Positions 1 to 7,047 of a DNA stretch of 20,141 nt are shown here, one piece after another. The notes below the pieces were generated by a model that did not search any database, had not been told where the DNA came from, and worked only from the letters and a program-made list of their open reading frames with translations. The stretch comes from JAAZVM01 sp041642635 (GTDB lineage Bacteria; Patescibacteriota; Gracilibacteria; BD1-5; UBA6164). Position 1 is the stretch's first letter. The number at the start of each line of letters is the position of its first letter. The DNA lies in assembly GCA_041642635.1 (NCBI GenBank), contig JBEPWB010000019.1:1-20141 (forward strand), written 5' to 3'. Both the position numbers and the translations under genes were made by a program.

Positions 1-289
1 TAACTTCTGCATTTCAAGCATTTATATTTTCTATTAAAGTCGCATAATAAGATCTTGAAAATGGAAAACCAAATTTTTCATAAGTTTTTTCATCTATTCA
101 AACTACGACTATTTCATCACTTAGAGAGCTAGTTCATTCTTGATTAGACATACTAAGAATAACAAAAGATTTTATTCTCTCGTTTACGCTTCAAAGCAAA
201 TTTGATACTGGAAAAAGTAACAAAACTATTAGTACAGAAATAATTAATGTTAATAAAAGCCTATTTTCAGCCAACTTTGATAATCTCAT
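1..289 (-). CDS. CHASE2-domain sensor protein, partial (C-terminus beyond left edge)
   Basis: Only the first 96 codons are in the window. After a short basic N-terminus a hydrophobic segment (about residues 12-33, LLLTLIISVLIVLLLFPV) should act as a membrane anchor. It is followed by an extracytoplasmic region reading DEIVVVGIDEKTYEKFGFPF and then SRSYYATLIENINAG. The pattern IVVVGID-(x)n-FPFSR-(x)n-LIENI-AG is typical of CHASE2, an extracellular sensor domain usually attached to adenylate cyclases, histidine kinases or Ser/Thr kinases. The effector domain lies outside the window, so the output cannot be named. The ATG is 2 nt after the stop of the FecR-domain gene (TAA AA ATG), so the two are almost certainly cotranscribed and probably translationally coupled. 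Several glycines are TGA. CHASE2 next to FecR is a recurring pairing in other bacteria. Confidence 0.8.
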
Positions 290-291
290 TT

Positions 292-1539
292 TTAATTAAA
301 TAAATTTTTAAAAAAATTAACGATTCCTCATCAAAATGATTCTTTAAAATTATCCTTAACAGTATTTGCACTATCTATAATTCATTGTCAATTTATTTGA
401 TCTAAATTAAGAGAATTTTTTAAAGTGTTGTAATTATTTTGAATTGAGTTCCTTAAATCTGAGTTTATATTATCATAATTTATGTTTTCTACATAATTTT
501 TTATGCTTTGATTTATATTTATATCATTATTTTTTAATTTTTCTAATATTTGGTTTAAAGACTCATAATTATTATTATCAGTAGCATCTTTTACATCATA
601 AGAAAAACTTTTTGCAACCAATGCTTTTTCTTCTTGATTTGAAAGTCAATATAATTTTTCTTTTAAATCTAATTTTAAATCAAATAAATATCAATCTTCT
701 GTTCAGAATTTATTTAAATTTTGATAATTAGTTATAACTTTATCATATAATTCTTGTTTTTTTTCAGGATCAATATTTGATATTTCAACGCTAGTTAAAT
801 CATAAATATCTTCAAGTTTTGAATTAATGTTACTTTTTAAATAAGAAATAAGTTCACTATCCATTTTTCTATTTATTTGATCAAAAAGTGAATCTCTATA
901 ATCTCTCAAAAATGTTTCAAGTTGAATGAAGCTAAAATTTGATAGACTAAACGGTTCTTTTGAGCTTACTTCATAAGTATCTCATTTTTGGTTTGTAACA
1001 TCTACACTGTGATCTAAAACGTACAAATAATCATTTTCTAAGTCAACATTATAAACAGTTCCCCTTACTGCAGCTTCCATATCCATAAAACTTTGTTTGA
1101 AATACGAATCTCATGGAATATAACTAAGTATATTTGACCATGTTTTACCTGAAAATAACTCAAATGCTATATTCAATCTATCAACTGATTCTGAAACATA
1201 AAGCTCGTCAATTTCAATATGAGTATTTCATCACAATCTAGTAACGCTTCAATCTCACCATTCAATAACAGCAAGAGATTCTTCTTTAGTTGTTTTTATT
1301 ACATCTCAAATTGATAATTTTTGTTTATCTCAAATAGGTAAATTATTTTCATTAATAACTGCTTCTCATTCTAACAATTCTACATAAGAATTTCTATCAA
1401 CATTACTTGATGCTCAGTTGTAAAAAATAATTCCTATTATAGCAACAATTAAAAAAATAATAAAATATATAAATTTATTTTTATTGCTAAAAAAATTTTT
1501 CTTTTCTTTTCAAGAAAATTCACCTTGTTTTTTTTCCAT
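292..1539 (-). CDS. FecR-domain membrane protein
   Basis: 415 aa with TGA read as Gly. Residues 1-20 are charged and cytoplasmic. Residues about 21-38 (FIYFIIFLIVAIIGIIFY) form one transmembrane helix, leaving the rest outside. A FecR-type domain follows (about 45-200), shown by GDVIKTTKEESLAVIEWGDG, then SVTRLGGNTHIEIDEL, a GKTWSNI segment and MEAAVRGTVYNVD, matching the family's DGS-x-RL, L-x-x-G-x-xW and AVRGT-x-x-V signatures. The remainder (about 205-380) is hydrophilic, rich in Asn, Lys and Glu, and probably helical. It ends with a Gly/Phe-rich tail. FecR domains are periplasmic or cell-surface signalling and binding modules; no iron-transport gene is nearby, so an iron role is not supported. 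The coupled CHASE2 gene suggests a two-protein envelope sensor. A TATAAT lies 7 nt before the ATG. Confidence 0.88.
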
Positions 1540-1546
1540 TATAGTT

Positions 1547-1552
1547 ATTATA
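1547..1552 (-). promoter_or_regulatory. Candidate -10 box for the FecR-CHASE2 pair
   Basis: A perfect TATAAT ends 7 nt before the ATG at 1539, so initiation at normal spacing would start the mRNA at or next to the start codon. No good -35 hexamer is seen (TTATGT at 17-nt spacing). The DNA is so AT-rich that a chance match is possible. Confidence 0.4.
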
Positions 1553-1604
1553 ATAAAGTAAATATATAGACATAATACATAAAAAATAATAAAATTCAAA
1601 AAAT

Positions 1605-2018
1605 ATGAAAAAACAATACTTATTCTTAATACTTATACTAATAATCTTATATGCACTATTTTTAATATGAAGTTTCAAATATAAAGAATATAAAATTAAT
1701 TCACATATTGAATATATTACAAATCTTAATTTAGAGATTAGAAATACAATAGAAGAAGGAAATAAAATAATAGAATATAAAAGTTCAAATGCATATAAAA
1801 ACAAAATACTAAAAGAACAACAATGATATAAAAGTAGTTGAGAGGAAGTAGTATATTTAACTAGTGAACAAGTATATAATACTTATACTAGCGAAATAAA
1901 AGATAGTATCACTGAATTAACAATAGAGAAAATAGATAATCCTAAAAATAAGACAGATGGCATGACTATATTTCAAAAATGGATATATTTTATATTCAAA
2001 AAAGATTTAAGAATTTAA
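1605..2018 (+). CDS. FtsB/DivIC-like septum protein (single TM plus coiled coil)
   Basis: 137 aa. It starts MKKQ, followed at once by a hydrophobic helix (about residues 5-22, YLFLILIILYALFLIG without a cleavage site). A polar, heptad-compatible stretch follows (about 25-75, with INSHIEYITNLNLEIRNTIE). The C-terminal part contains GEEVVYLTSEQVYN and ends in an aromatic patch, FQKWIYFIFKKDL. Small size, N-terminal anchor, coiled coil and terminal Trp/Phe patch fit the FtsB/DivIC/FtsL class of divisome proteins. The match is architectural rather than motif-based, so the name is tentative; it could also be another bitopic envelope protein. It is the only plus-strand gene in the left third, divergent from the FecR gene and convergent with the pilin-like gene. 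Two of its glycines are TGA (IGSFKY, QQGYKS), confirming the frame. Confidence 0.72.
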
Positions 2019-2048
2019 AAAAAGATAGAATATATATTCTATCTTTTT
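2019..2048. terminator. Bidirectional terminator between convergent genes
   Basis: A perfect 30-nt palindrome (AAAAAGATAGAATAT and its complement) sits directly after the FtsB-like stop and overlaps the stop codon of the opposing pilin-like gene. The A-tract on one arm is the T-tract on the other, so it can act in both directions. Confidence 0.75.
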
Positions 2049-2472
2049 ATAAATCTGAAAAATCAGCAGGTAATTCATCTGGTCTATCCAAATCTGTAGG
2101 ATAATCGGCAGTAGTTCAAAATATATTATTTCAAATTTCTTCAATTTTTTCAAAAATTCTTCTAGGTTCAGCATATCTCTCAACGTCTAATCAAAGCAAT
2201 CTTCATAATATAGGAAACAGAAATATAGTAAGAATTGTTACAACTATACCAATAACTGCATATCTGATTGTATTGATTGCTGGTTGAATTTTATCATCTT
2301 TTCATCCTGACAAAATTAATAATAAACCTCACCATAAAATGAAAATAATAGAAAATATTCCGGCAACTAAAACAAATAATGATATTACAAGTAATATAAA
2401 ATCTCAAAATTCCATATTAGTTGAAAATACTGAACCTCAAGTATCAAGTGCATTAACTGTTTCAATTATCAT
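2047..2472 (-). CDS. Two-helix membrane protein, VirB2/TrbC pilin-like architecture
   Basis: 141 aa. Two transmembrane helices (about residues 24-50 and 66-90) are joined by a short basic loop reading ILSGGKDDKIQPAINTIRYA. The second helix begins AVIGIVVTILTIFLFP. This helix-G-K-D/E-K-helix layout resembles the small pilin-like conjugation proteins (VirB2/TrbC type, including Mbov_0395-like proteins) common in Patescibacteria. The C-terminal tail (about 95-141) is acidic and ends in DELPADFSDL. No signal peptide is evident and no type IV secretion genes are adjacent, so a secretion or pilus role is only suggested by shape. The gene follows khpA by 13 nt and is probably the last of the rpsP-khpA transcript. 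Many glycines are TGA, unlike the ribosomal genes upstream. Confidence 0.78.
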
Positions 2473-2485
2473 TTTTAAATATTTA

Positions 2486-2722
2486 CTAATCTAAAACTTT
2501 TAAATTAACTCTTTTATTAATTTTTACTCAAAAAAGTCTTAGAATAGACCTTATTGAATTAATATTATTTCAAGACTTTCATATAATACTTCACATGTCA
2601 CTTTTGTCAACAGATAATGTTAAAAGCACACCTAGTTCATCTTCTGTTTTTTCAATTTTTACAGCGTCTTTATTATCAACAATATTTTCAACTATAAAAT
2701 GTAAAAATTCTACTTCATTCAT
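2486..2722 (-). CDS. khpA: KhpA, KH-domain RNA-binding protein
   Basis: 78 aa, the usual length for KhpA (YlqC family). It is a single type-II KH domain: an N-terminal helix (NEVEFLHFIVENIVDN), a strand, then DMGSIIGKSGNNINSIRSIL, which contains the GxxG RNA-binding loop (GKSG). Two of the glycines here are TGA, including the conserved IIGKSG. In Firmicutes KhpA pairs with KhpB/Jag (EloR), binds many RNAs and affects cell elongation; the partner is not in this window. Its position directly after rpsP is the conserved arrangement for this family and supports the call. Here a hairpin terminator separates the two, so khpA may be expressed by readthrough or from its own promoter. It ends in TAG, one of two TAG stops in the window. 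Confidence 0.92.
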
Positions 2723-2735
2723 AATATTATATTTA

Positions 2736-2773
2736 AAAAAATAATATCCTTCAATTTATTAAGATTGAAGGAT
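2736..2773 (-). terminator. Terminator or attenuator between rpsP and khpA
   Basis: On the minus strand a 10-bp stem (ATCCTTCAAT pairing with ATTGAAGGAT, 8-nt loop) is followed by a T-rich run at 2735-2740. It lies 13 nt after the rpsP stop and would limit readthrough into khpA. Confidence 0.75.
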
Positions 2774-2785
2774 TATATAGTATAA

Positions 2786-3025
2786 TTATATAGAAACATT
2801 ATTAGCTTTCATTAATTTTTCTACTCTTGGTGAAAATTGAACTCCGTTAGAAACATACGTTTTAACTTTGTCTAAATCTTTTATTTTAAATTCTTTAGAG
2901 ATTGGATTATAAAAACCTAATACTTCTTTATATCAATGTTTTGCAGCTGCACTGTGTTCAGTAACAACTATTCTAAAAAAAGGCATATTTCTTTTTCAAG
3001 CTCTAGATAATCTTATTTTTAACAT
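2786..3025 (-). CDS. rpsP: Ribosomal protein bS16
   Basis: 79 aa, close to the normal bS16 length. It begins MLKIRLSRAGKRNMPFFRIV and contains the family signatures IRLSR-G-K, P-F-RIVV and the later G(F)YNP (LGFYNPISKEF). The end (NGVQFSPRVEKLMK) corresponds to the GA-PS-V-LL region. bS16 is an early-assembling protein of the 30S body. The glycines in SRAGKR and KHGYKE are TGA and the one in LGFYN is GGT. It is followed by a strong hairpin and then khpA. A TATAAT at 3039-3044 on the same strand lies 13 nt before the ATG and may drive the gene separately from the tRNA-Leu upstream. Confidence 0.95.
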
Positions 3026-3143
3026 AAATCAGGTATAAATTATAAATTATTTATTTTACTTTAAATTGAGAGTTTAAAACCAAAAAATATATTTTTAGCT
3101 CAATAACTTTCAATTTAGATGAATTGTTTTAAAATTTTTGGTA

Positions 3144-3228
3144 TGGTGCCCAGGGCGGGAATCGAACCCGCACTACCGAAGTAACGGGATTTTAAGTCCC
3201 GCGTGTCTACCAATTCCACCACCTGGGC
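3144..3228 (-). tRNA. tRNA-Leu (anticodon TAA)
   Basis: 85 nt including an encoded CCA end. The acceptor stem is GCCCAGG/CCTGGGC. The anticodon arm is CGGGA-CTTAAAA-TCCCG, giving anticodon TAA (on the plus strand at 3192-3194). A class-II variable arm follows (GTTACTTCGGTAGT region), then a canonical T arm, GCGGG-TTCGATT-CCCGC. The long variable arm and discriminator A are typical of bacterial tRNA-Leu. It lies between rpmB and rpsP on the same strand. Confidence 0.97.
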
Positions 3229-3257
3229 AAATTACTCAACAACACATTGTTAGCATT

Positions 3258-3282
3258 AGCCTCGCTTTATGCGAGGCTTTTT
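3258..3282 (+). terminator. GC-rich hairpin with T-run on the plus strand
   Basis: An 8-bp GC-rich stem (AGCCTCGC/GCGAGGCT, loop TTTAT) is followed by TTTTT on the plus strand only. It sits 7 nt beyond the rpmB stop, but in rpmB's direction (minus) no T-run follows the hairpin. As drawn it would stop plus-strand (antisense) transcripts, or act in the minus direction as a stabilising 3' hairpin for the rpmB mRNA. Confidence 0.55.
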
Positions 3283-3285
3283 ATA

Positions 3286-3483
3286 CTAAACTATTCATTT
3301 TTTTCTTAAAGTTTTTAATCATTTTGCAGAAACTTTAATTCTGTAAACTATTCCAGTAGAAGGATCAGTTATATTTTTATAAAAAAGATTTGGGTAAAAT
3401 TTTCTTTTTGTAGCTCTCATTGAGTGAGATCTATTATTACCTACAGCCGTTCTTTTTCATGTTATTTCACATATTCTTGACAT
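3286..3483 (-). CDS. rpmB: Ribosomal protein bL28
   Basis: 65 aa. It begins MSRICEITGKRTAVGNNRSH and continues SMRATKRKFYPNL, matching the bL28 signature (C-x-TGK-(x)n-GNN-SH-(x)n-T-R-F-PN). The end, RIKVSAKGLKTLRKKGI, is the conserved VSAKGLRT-KKG motif. The conserved glycines of TGKR, AKGL and KKGI are all TGA. bL28 is a late-assembling 50S protein near the E site. The usual partner rpmG is not adjacent. It follows rpsJ by 30 nt on the same strand and ends in TAG. Confidence 0.95.
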
Positions 3484-3513
3484 AGTATAATTTTTTATTT
3501 AATAATTCTAAAA

Positions 3514-3831
3514 TTAAGCTTTTATTTCGATACCTACACCATTTGGGATAGATAAATCTTGTAACATATCCATAGTTTGAGAACTTGGTTCTAAAATATC
3601 AATAAGTCTTTTGTGTCTTCTTATTTCAAATTGTTCTCTAGCATCTTTGTTAACAAAAGTAGATCTATTAACAGTAATTTTTTCAATTTTAGTTGGTAGA
3701 GGAATTGGTCCTACCACTTTTGCTCCAGAATCAGAAGCAATTGTAACTATTTTTTTTACAGCTTCGTCTAGTATTTTGTGTTCAAATGCTTTTACGCTAA
3801 TTCTTATTTTATTTGCAGCTTTTTTTGCCAT
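3514..3831 (-). CDS. rpsJ: Ribosomal protein uS10
   Basis: 105 aa, the normal uS10 length. The chosen ATG gives MAKKAANKIRISVKAFEHKI, which matches family N-termini; an in-frame ATG 36 nt upstream would add an atypical hydrophobic extension (MNLSLLIIYYKY). Diagnostic motifs are GPIPLPTK, FEIRRHKRLIDI and the C-terminal NGVGIEIKA. uS10 is a 30S head protein and, as NusE, also contacts NusB in antitermination. It follows tuf by about 100 nt, a remnant of the classical str-S10 junction, but the rest of the S10 operon (rplC and onward) is absent and rpmB comes next. No in-frame TGA occurs in it, as expected for a highly expressed gene. Confidence 0.97.
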   Translation of the reverse strand: MAKKAANKIRISVKAFEHKILDEAVKKIVTIASDSGAKVVGPIPLPTKIEKITVNRSTFVNKDAREQFEIRRHKRLIDILEPSSQTMDMLQDLSIPNGVGIEIKA

Positions 3832-3879
3832 ATATTTATAATAAATAATTAATAAACTTAAATTCAATATATTCTAATT

Positions 3880-3909
3880 ACTAAGTATTAGAATTAACTA
3901 ATACTTAGT
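3880..3909. repeat. Inverted repeat between tuf and rpsJ
   Basis: An 11-bp stem (ACTAAGTATTA / TAATACTTAGT) with an 8-nt loop lies 24 nt after the tuf stop. No T-run follows on the minus strand, so it is a weak terminator at best; it could be an mRNA-processing or stabilising hairpin between the two genes. Confidence 0.5.
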
Positions 3910-3933
3910 TTATCAGATTATATTAATATGAAA

Positions 3934-5124
3934 TTATGCTTTAATAGAAGCAACAACTCCTGAACCAACAGTTCTACCACCTTCTCTGATTGCAAATCTT
4001 AATCATTCAGTCATCGCAATTGGAGATTGTAATTTAACAGTCATTTGGATGTTATCACCAGGCATAACCATTTCTACACCTTCTGGTAATTCAATATCTC
4101 AAGTTACATCAGTAGTTCTGAAATAGAATTGAGGCTTGTATCATTTAAAGAATGGAGTATGTCTACCACCTTCTTCTTTATTAAGAACATACACTTCTGA
4201 TTCAAATTCAGTATGTGGTTTAATTGTTCCTGGTCTAGCCAATACTTGTCCTCTTTCAACATCATCTCTTTGAGTACCTCTTAAAAGAATACCTGCATTA
4301 TCTCAAGCTTGACCTTGATCTAATAATTTATGGAACATTTCAACTCCAGTAACAGTAGTTTTTTGAGTATCTCTTATACCTACTATTTCAACTTCTTCAC
4401 CAACTTTTATTACACCAGTTTCAATTTTACCAGTAACTACAGTACCTCTACCTTTAATTGAGAATACATCTTCAATAGGCATTAGGAAGTTTTTATCAGT
4501 TGGTCTATCAGGAACTGGAACAAATTCTTCTAATTTTTCGAATAATTCAACGATAGTTTTAGCACCGTATTCTTTATCCATATCAGCAGGATTTTCAAGA
4601 GCTACTAAACCTGAACCTCTAATTACAGGAGTATCATCACCTGGGAAGTCATATTTAGATAATAAGTCTCTTATTTCCATTTCTACTAATTCTAACATTT
4701 CTTCATCATCAACCATATCACATTTATTCATAAAAACAACGATGTAAGGTACACCTACCTGTCTAGATAAAAGAATATGTTCTCTAGTTTGAGCCATAGG
4801 ACCGTCAGTAGCAGCAACTATTAATATAGCAGCATCCATTTGAGCAGCACCAGTAATCATGTTTTTAACATAATCGGCATGACCTGGACAATCTACGTGA
4901 GCGTAGTGTCTATTATCAGTAGAATATTCAACGTGTGAAGTATTAATTGTAATACCTCTAGCTGCTTCTTCAGGAGCATTATCAATAGAAGCAAAGTCTC
5001 TAATTTCAGCTCCAGCCATTGTACCTAATACAGTAGAAATAGCAGCAGTAGTAGTAGTTTTACCATGATCAACGTGACCAATAGTACCTACATTCATATG
5101 TGGTTTAGATCTATCAAAAGCCAT
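3934..5124 (-). CDS. tuf: Elongation factor Tu
   Basis: 396 aa, full length. GTPase motifs are clear: GHVDHGKT (residues 16-23), DCPGHADY (about 80), NKCD (about 135) and a G5-like SGLVAL; domain 2 (FSIKGRGTVVTGKIE) and domain 3 (FFKGYKPQFYFRTTDVTG, IREGGRTVGSGVV) follow. It carries aminoacyl-tRNA to the ribosome with GTP. Three in-frame TGA codons (plus-strand positions 4303-4305, 4141-4143 and 4099-4101) all fall where EF-Tu has invariant glycine: QAGDNAG, FFKGY and DVTGD. This is the cleanest proof of the code in the window. By hand count the other 34 glycines are GGN, so TGA is strongly avoided here. The gene lies downstream of two small basic genes and upstream of rpsJ; fusA, rpsG and rpsL are not next to it. 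Confidence 0.99.
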
Positions 5125-5198
5125 AATATTGTTTATTTAATATAATAAAATAATTTTGTATTAAAATTTTAATAATTTATTTGGGAAAATCAAATTTT

Positions 5199-5285
5199 TT
5201 ACCTTTTAGTCTTTTTTACTTTTTTTTCAATTATGTTCAAAGCTCTTCTTAATTTTTTGTGAGCATATCAAGTTAATCTTGGCAT
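5199..5285 (-). CDS. Very small basic protein (28 aa), unrecognised
   Basis: 28 aa: MPRLTGYAHKKLRRALNIIE followed by KKVKKTKR, with the single glycine encoded by TGA. About 40% of residues are Lys or Arg and the middle could form an amphipathic helix. The ATG begins 1 nt after the stop of the 69-aa gene upstream (TAATATG), which argues for translational coupling and for a real gene despite its size. It precedes tuf by 74 nt. Size, charge and position suggest a ribosome-associated peptide, but I could not match it to bL36, bTHX, bS21 or any other small ribosomal protein. Function unknown. Confidence 0.5.
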
Positions 5286-5286
5286 A

Positions 5287-5496
5287 TTATATTTTGTTAA
5301 GATTTATTTGGTATTTGTTCAGTTTTGCTGTAACAACCTTAACAGCATTTTTTAACCATTTAGTTTCTCATTCAAATTCGATTCTATCTTGCAGTTTTTT
5401 ATAATGAGCTACAGCCTTACCAACTTTACCTCATGTTTTAGGTCATTTTTTGTTAACTGCATAATTTAATCTTCTAGGTCTTTTATTTGCAGGCAT
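5287..5496 (-). CDS. Small basic protein (69 aa), unrecognised
   Basis: 69 aa, starting MPANKRPRRLNYAVNKKGPK and then TGGKVGKAVAHYKKLQDRIE. The first 30 residues are very basic and Gly-rich, as in flexible rRNA-contacting tails. The rest (about 30-69, with FEGETKWLKNAVKVVTAKLN) looks like two helices. Glycines are mixed TGA and GGT. It lies between tRNA-Ala and tuf on the same strand, followed 1 nt later by the 28-aa gene. Composition and context fit a lineage-specific ribosomal or RNA-binding protein, but no family signature is visible, so no name is given. The ATG is the first in frame, preceded by CATAATAAAAAATT, with no Shine-Dalgarno. Confidence 0.72.
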
Positions 5497-5597
5497 AATT
5501 TTTTATTATGTTATATAATAGTTCAATTATAACTCAAAACCGAATCACTATTTTGCAGTAACTCGTAAAGCTTAATTGTAGTCATTTTTTAAAAAAA

Positions 5598-5674
5598 TGG
5601 TGGAGCCTAGGAGAGTCGAACTCCTGACCTCCTGCGTGCAAGGCAGGCGCTCTAGCCAACTGAGCTAAGGCCCC
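5598..5674 (-). tRNA. tRNA-Ala (anticodon TGC)
   Basis: 77 nt including encoded CCA. The acceptor stem GGGGCCT/AGGCTCC contains one G-T pair. The D arm is GCTCAGTTGGCTAGAGC, the anticodon arm CCTGC-CTTGCAC-GCAGG (anticodon TGC), and the T arm AGGAG-TTCGACT-CTCCT. A T7-A6 run follows the CCA on the minus strand (5583-5597) and may terminate the transcript. Confidence 0.97.
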
Positions 5675-5781
5675 AAATTTTAAGCGAAAATTTTAAGCAT
5701 ATAAGTATTGTCAACACAGAGGCGAAATAAAAAAATTCACTTTAAACTCTCTGTTTGTTAAGCAACAGTGTGCTACATTAA

Positions 5782-5858
5782 TGGCGGACGCGACGGGACT
5801 CGAACCCGCGACCTCTGCAGTGACAGTGCAGCGCTCTAGCCAGCTGAGCTACGCATCC
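5782..5858 (-). tRNA. tRNA-Asp (anticodon GTC)
   Basis: 77 nt including encoded CCA. The acceptor is GGATGCG/CGCGTCC with discriminator G, as expected for tRNA-Asp. The anticodon arm is CTGCA-CTGTCAC-TGCAG (anticodon GTC) and the T arm GCGGG-TTCGAGT-CCCGT. It precedes tRNA-Ala by 107 nt on the same strand and is probably cotranscribed with it; nothing else is visible between the two. Confidence 0.97.
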
Positions 5859-5970
5859 ATTTATTTAATGCTCCGAGATTATATTAAAAAAAATTTAAAG
5901 TGCAAATCTTTTTTTATACTTTTTTTTATTTTTTTAAAAAAATATTTATTTTAAGCCAAAAAATTATAAT

Positions 5971-6008
5971 AAAAAAAACAATAAAACATAATTTTTATTG
6001 TTTTTTTT
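5971..6008. terminator. AT-rich hairpin terminator downstream of ftsX
   Basis: A 16-bp stem (AAAAAAAACAATAAAA paired with TTTTATTGTTTTTTTT, 6-nt loop) begins 2 nt after the ftsX stop on the minus strand. It ends in a T8 tract on that strand and mirrors it on the other, so it can work both ways. The rest of 5859-6010 is AT-rich sequence without a gene. Confidence 0.72.
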
Positions 6009-6010
6009 TA

Positions 6011-6892
6011 TTATCTCAAATATCTTTTTGAAGAAAAAAATCAACTCATACCTCATATAATCATAAATAATAAAAGTTCTAACATTAATATTCAAAATGA
6101 AAAATCAAACAAATAAATATGTCAAAAATTATTATTTAAACTATTTAATAGAATATGAAATAATCAAAAATTTAAAACAAATGATAAAAATGAAAAAATT
6201 ATTCACTGCATCACAAATGGTCAATATATAAAAATATTTGATCCCCCTACAAGTTGAGTTATATATATTTCATCTTTATAATAAAATATAAAGTTTCATA
6301 TAACACTATAAATAATTACTGCAATTGAAAAAACAAAAATTGTTATTATTACATTTAATCATAATTTTAAAATATCTAGTATACTTGTAATATCTTCTAT
6401 TTTTTGATATTGAGTAGAATAATTAGCAAAATAATCTTCTTGAGTTTCATCATTAGCTAACAAATACATTCTTGATTGTACCAAATTATTTACTGTTTCA
6501 TAATTATTTAAGCTAATATTTGATAGCTCAATTGTATCTGGCAAAGGATTACTTCTTTCTAAAATTTTTACTAGATTAGGTTCTTTTGCTCTCAAATCCT
6601 GCAAAATGTCTTCTTTTGTTTTATATTCAACAATTATTTCTTCATCTATTTGAGAAATATCTCAAATAAAATCTGAAACTTCTAATGAATTTTTTGTATA
6701 TTCTTCATCTAAGTATAAAGAAATTGTTAATTTAGAATTTATTGAATCAATTAATCTATAACTAATATCATCTAAAATTACCAAAATATTTATAAAAAAC
6801 ATTAATAGAGTCAAAACCATTATAGAAGATAAACTCAAAAATTTATTTCTCAAAATATTTTTTACCGAGTATTTTGTAATACGTTCAAACAT
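6011..6892 (-). CDS. ftsX: Cell-division protein FtsX
   Basis: 293 aa, about the normal FtsX length. The N-terminus is MFERITKYSVKNILRNKFLS, followed by TM1 (about residues 20-42, SSIMVLTLLMFFINILVIL). An extracytoplasmic domain follows (about 45-175), containing ISLYLDEEYTKNSLE and LRAKEPNLVKILERSNPLP, the region that in FtsX recruits or activates peptidoglycan hydrolases. Three C-terminal TMs (about 179-198, 219-250, 262-285) carry the family's IYSVIGNFIFYYKDEIYITQ-LVGGS segment (compare R-x-EI-x-IM-LVGA) and GPFVMQGII. With FtsE it forms an ABC-type complex at the septum. ftsE normally sits just upstream, but here the upstream neighbour is a divergent gene, so FtsE must be elsewhere or missing. 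Many conserved glycines are TGA. Confidence 0.93.
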
Positions 6893-7033
6893 AAATTATT
6901 ATTAATAATATTTTCAGCTTGAGTTTATGAATTTAATATTTTTTTGCAAATTATTAAATCTTAATATTTTTCAAGATTTTAAAATATTTGCCCTAATATT
7001 TTTTTTGTGCTAAAATCATAATAAGAATTTAAT

Positions 7034-7039
7034 TATAAT
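7034..7039 (+). promoter_or_regulatory. Candidate -10 box for the 889-aa gene
   Basis: TATAAT ends 8 nt before the ATG at 7048, which would place the transcript start at or next to the start codon. No convincing -35 is seen at 16-18 nt. It lies in the 155-nt divergent gap between ftsX and this gene (6893-7047), which holds no gene. Confidence 0.4.
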
Positions 7040-7047
7040 CAATTATT

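Noticed and set aside
388..909. Two separate short minus-strand genes
   Set aside because: Both lie in the same frame of one FecR-domain gene; the breaks between them are TGA, which is glycine here.
292..1539. Iron-siderophore regulator FecR with FecI/FecA
   Set aside because: The domain is FecR-like, but no ECF sigma factor or TonB receptor is adjacent; the partner is CHASE2.
3138..3338. A 66-aa plus-strand reading frame
   Set aside because: It runs antisense through tRNA-Leu and the end of rpmB and has no protein-like features.
3934..5124. TGA as tryptophan (code 4, Mycoplasma-type) or as selenocysteine
   Set aside because: TGA falls on invariant glycines in EF-Tu, GGEEF, Mfd and QueA, Trp is TGG throughout, and TGA is far too frequent for selenocysteine.
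4303..5124. Truncated or frameshifted tuf pseudogene
   Set aside because: The frame continues through three glycine TGAs to a TAA at the expected length with all three domains intact.
5199..5496. Naming the two small basic genes bS21, bL36 or bTHX
   Set aside because: Size and charge are compatible, but none of the signature residues of those families is present.
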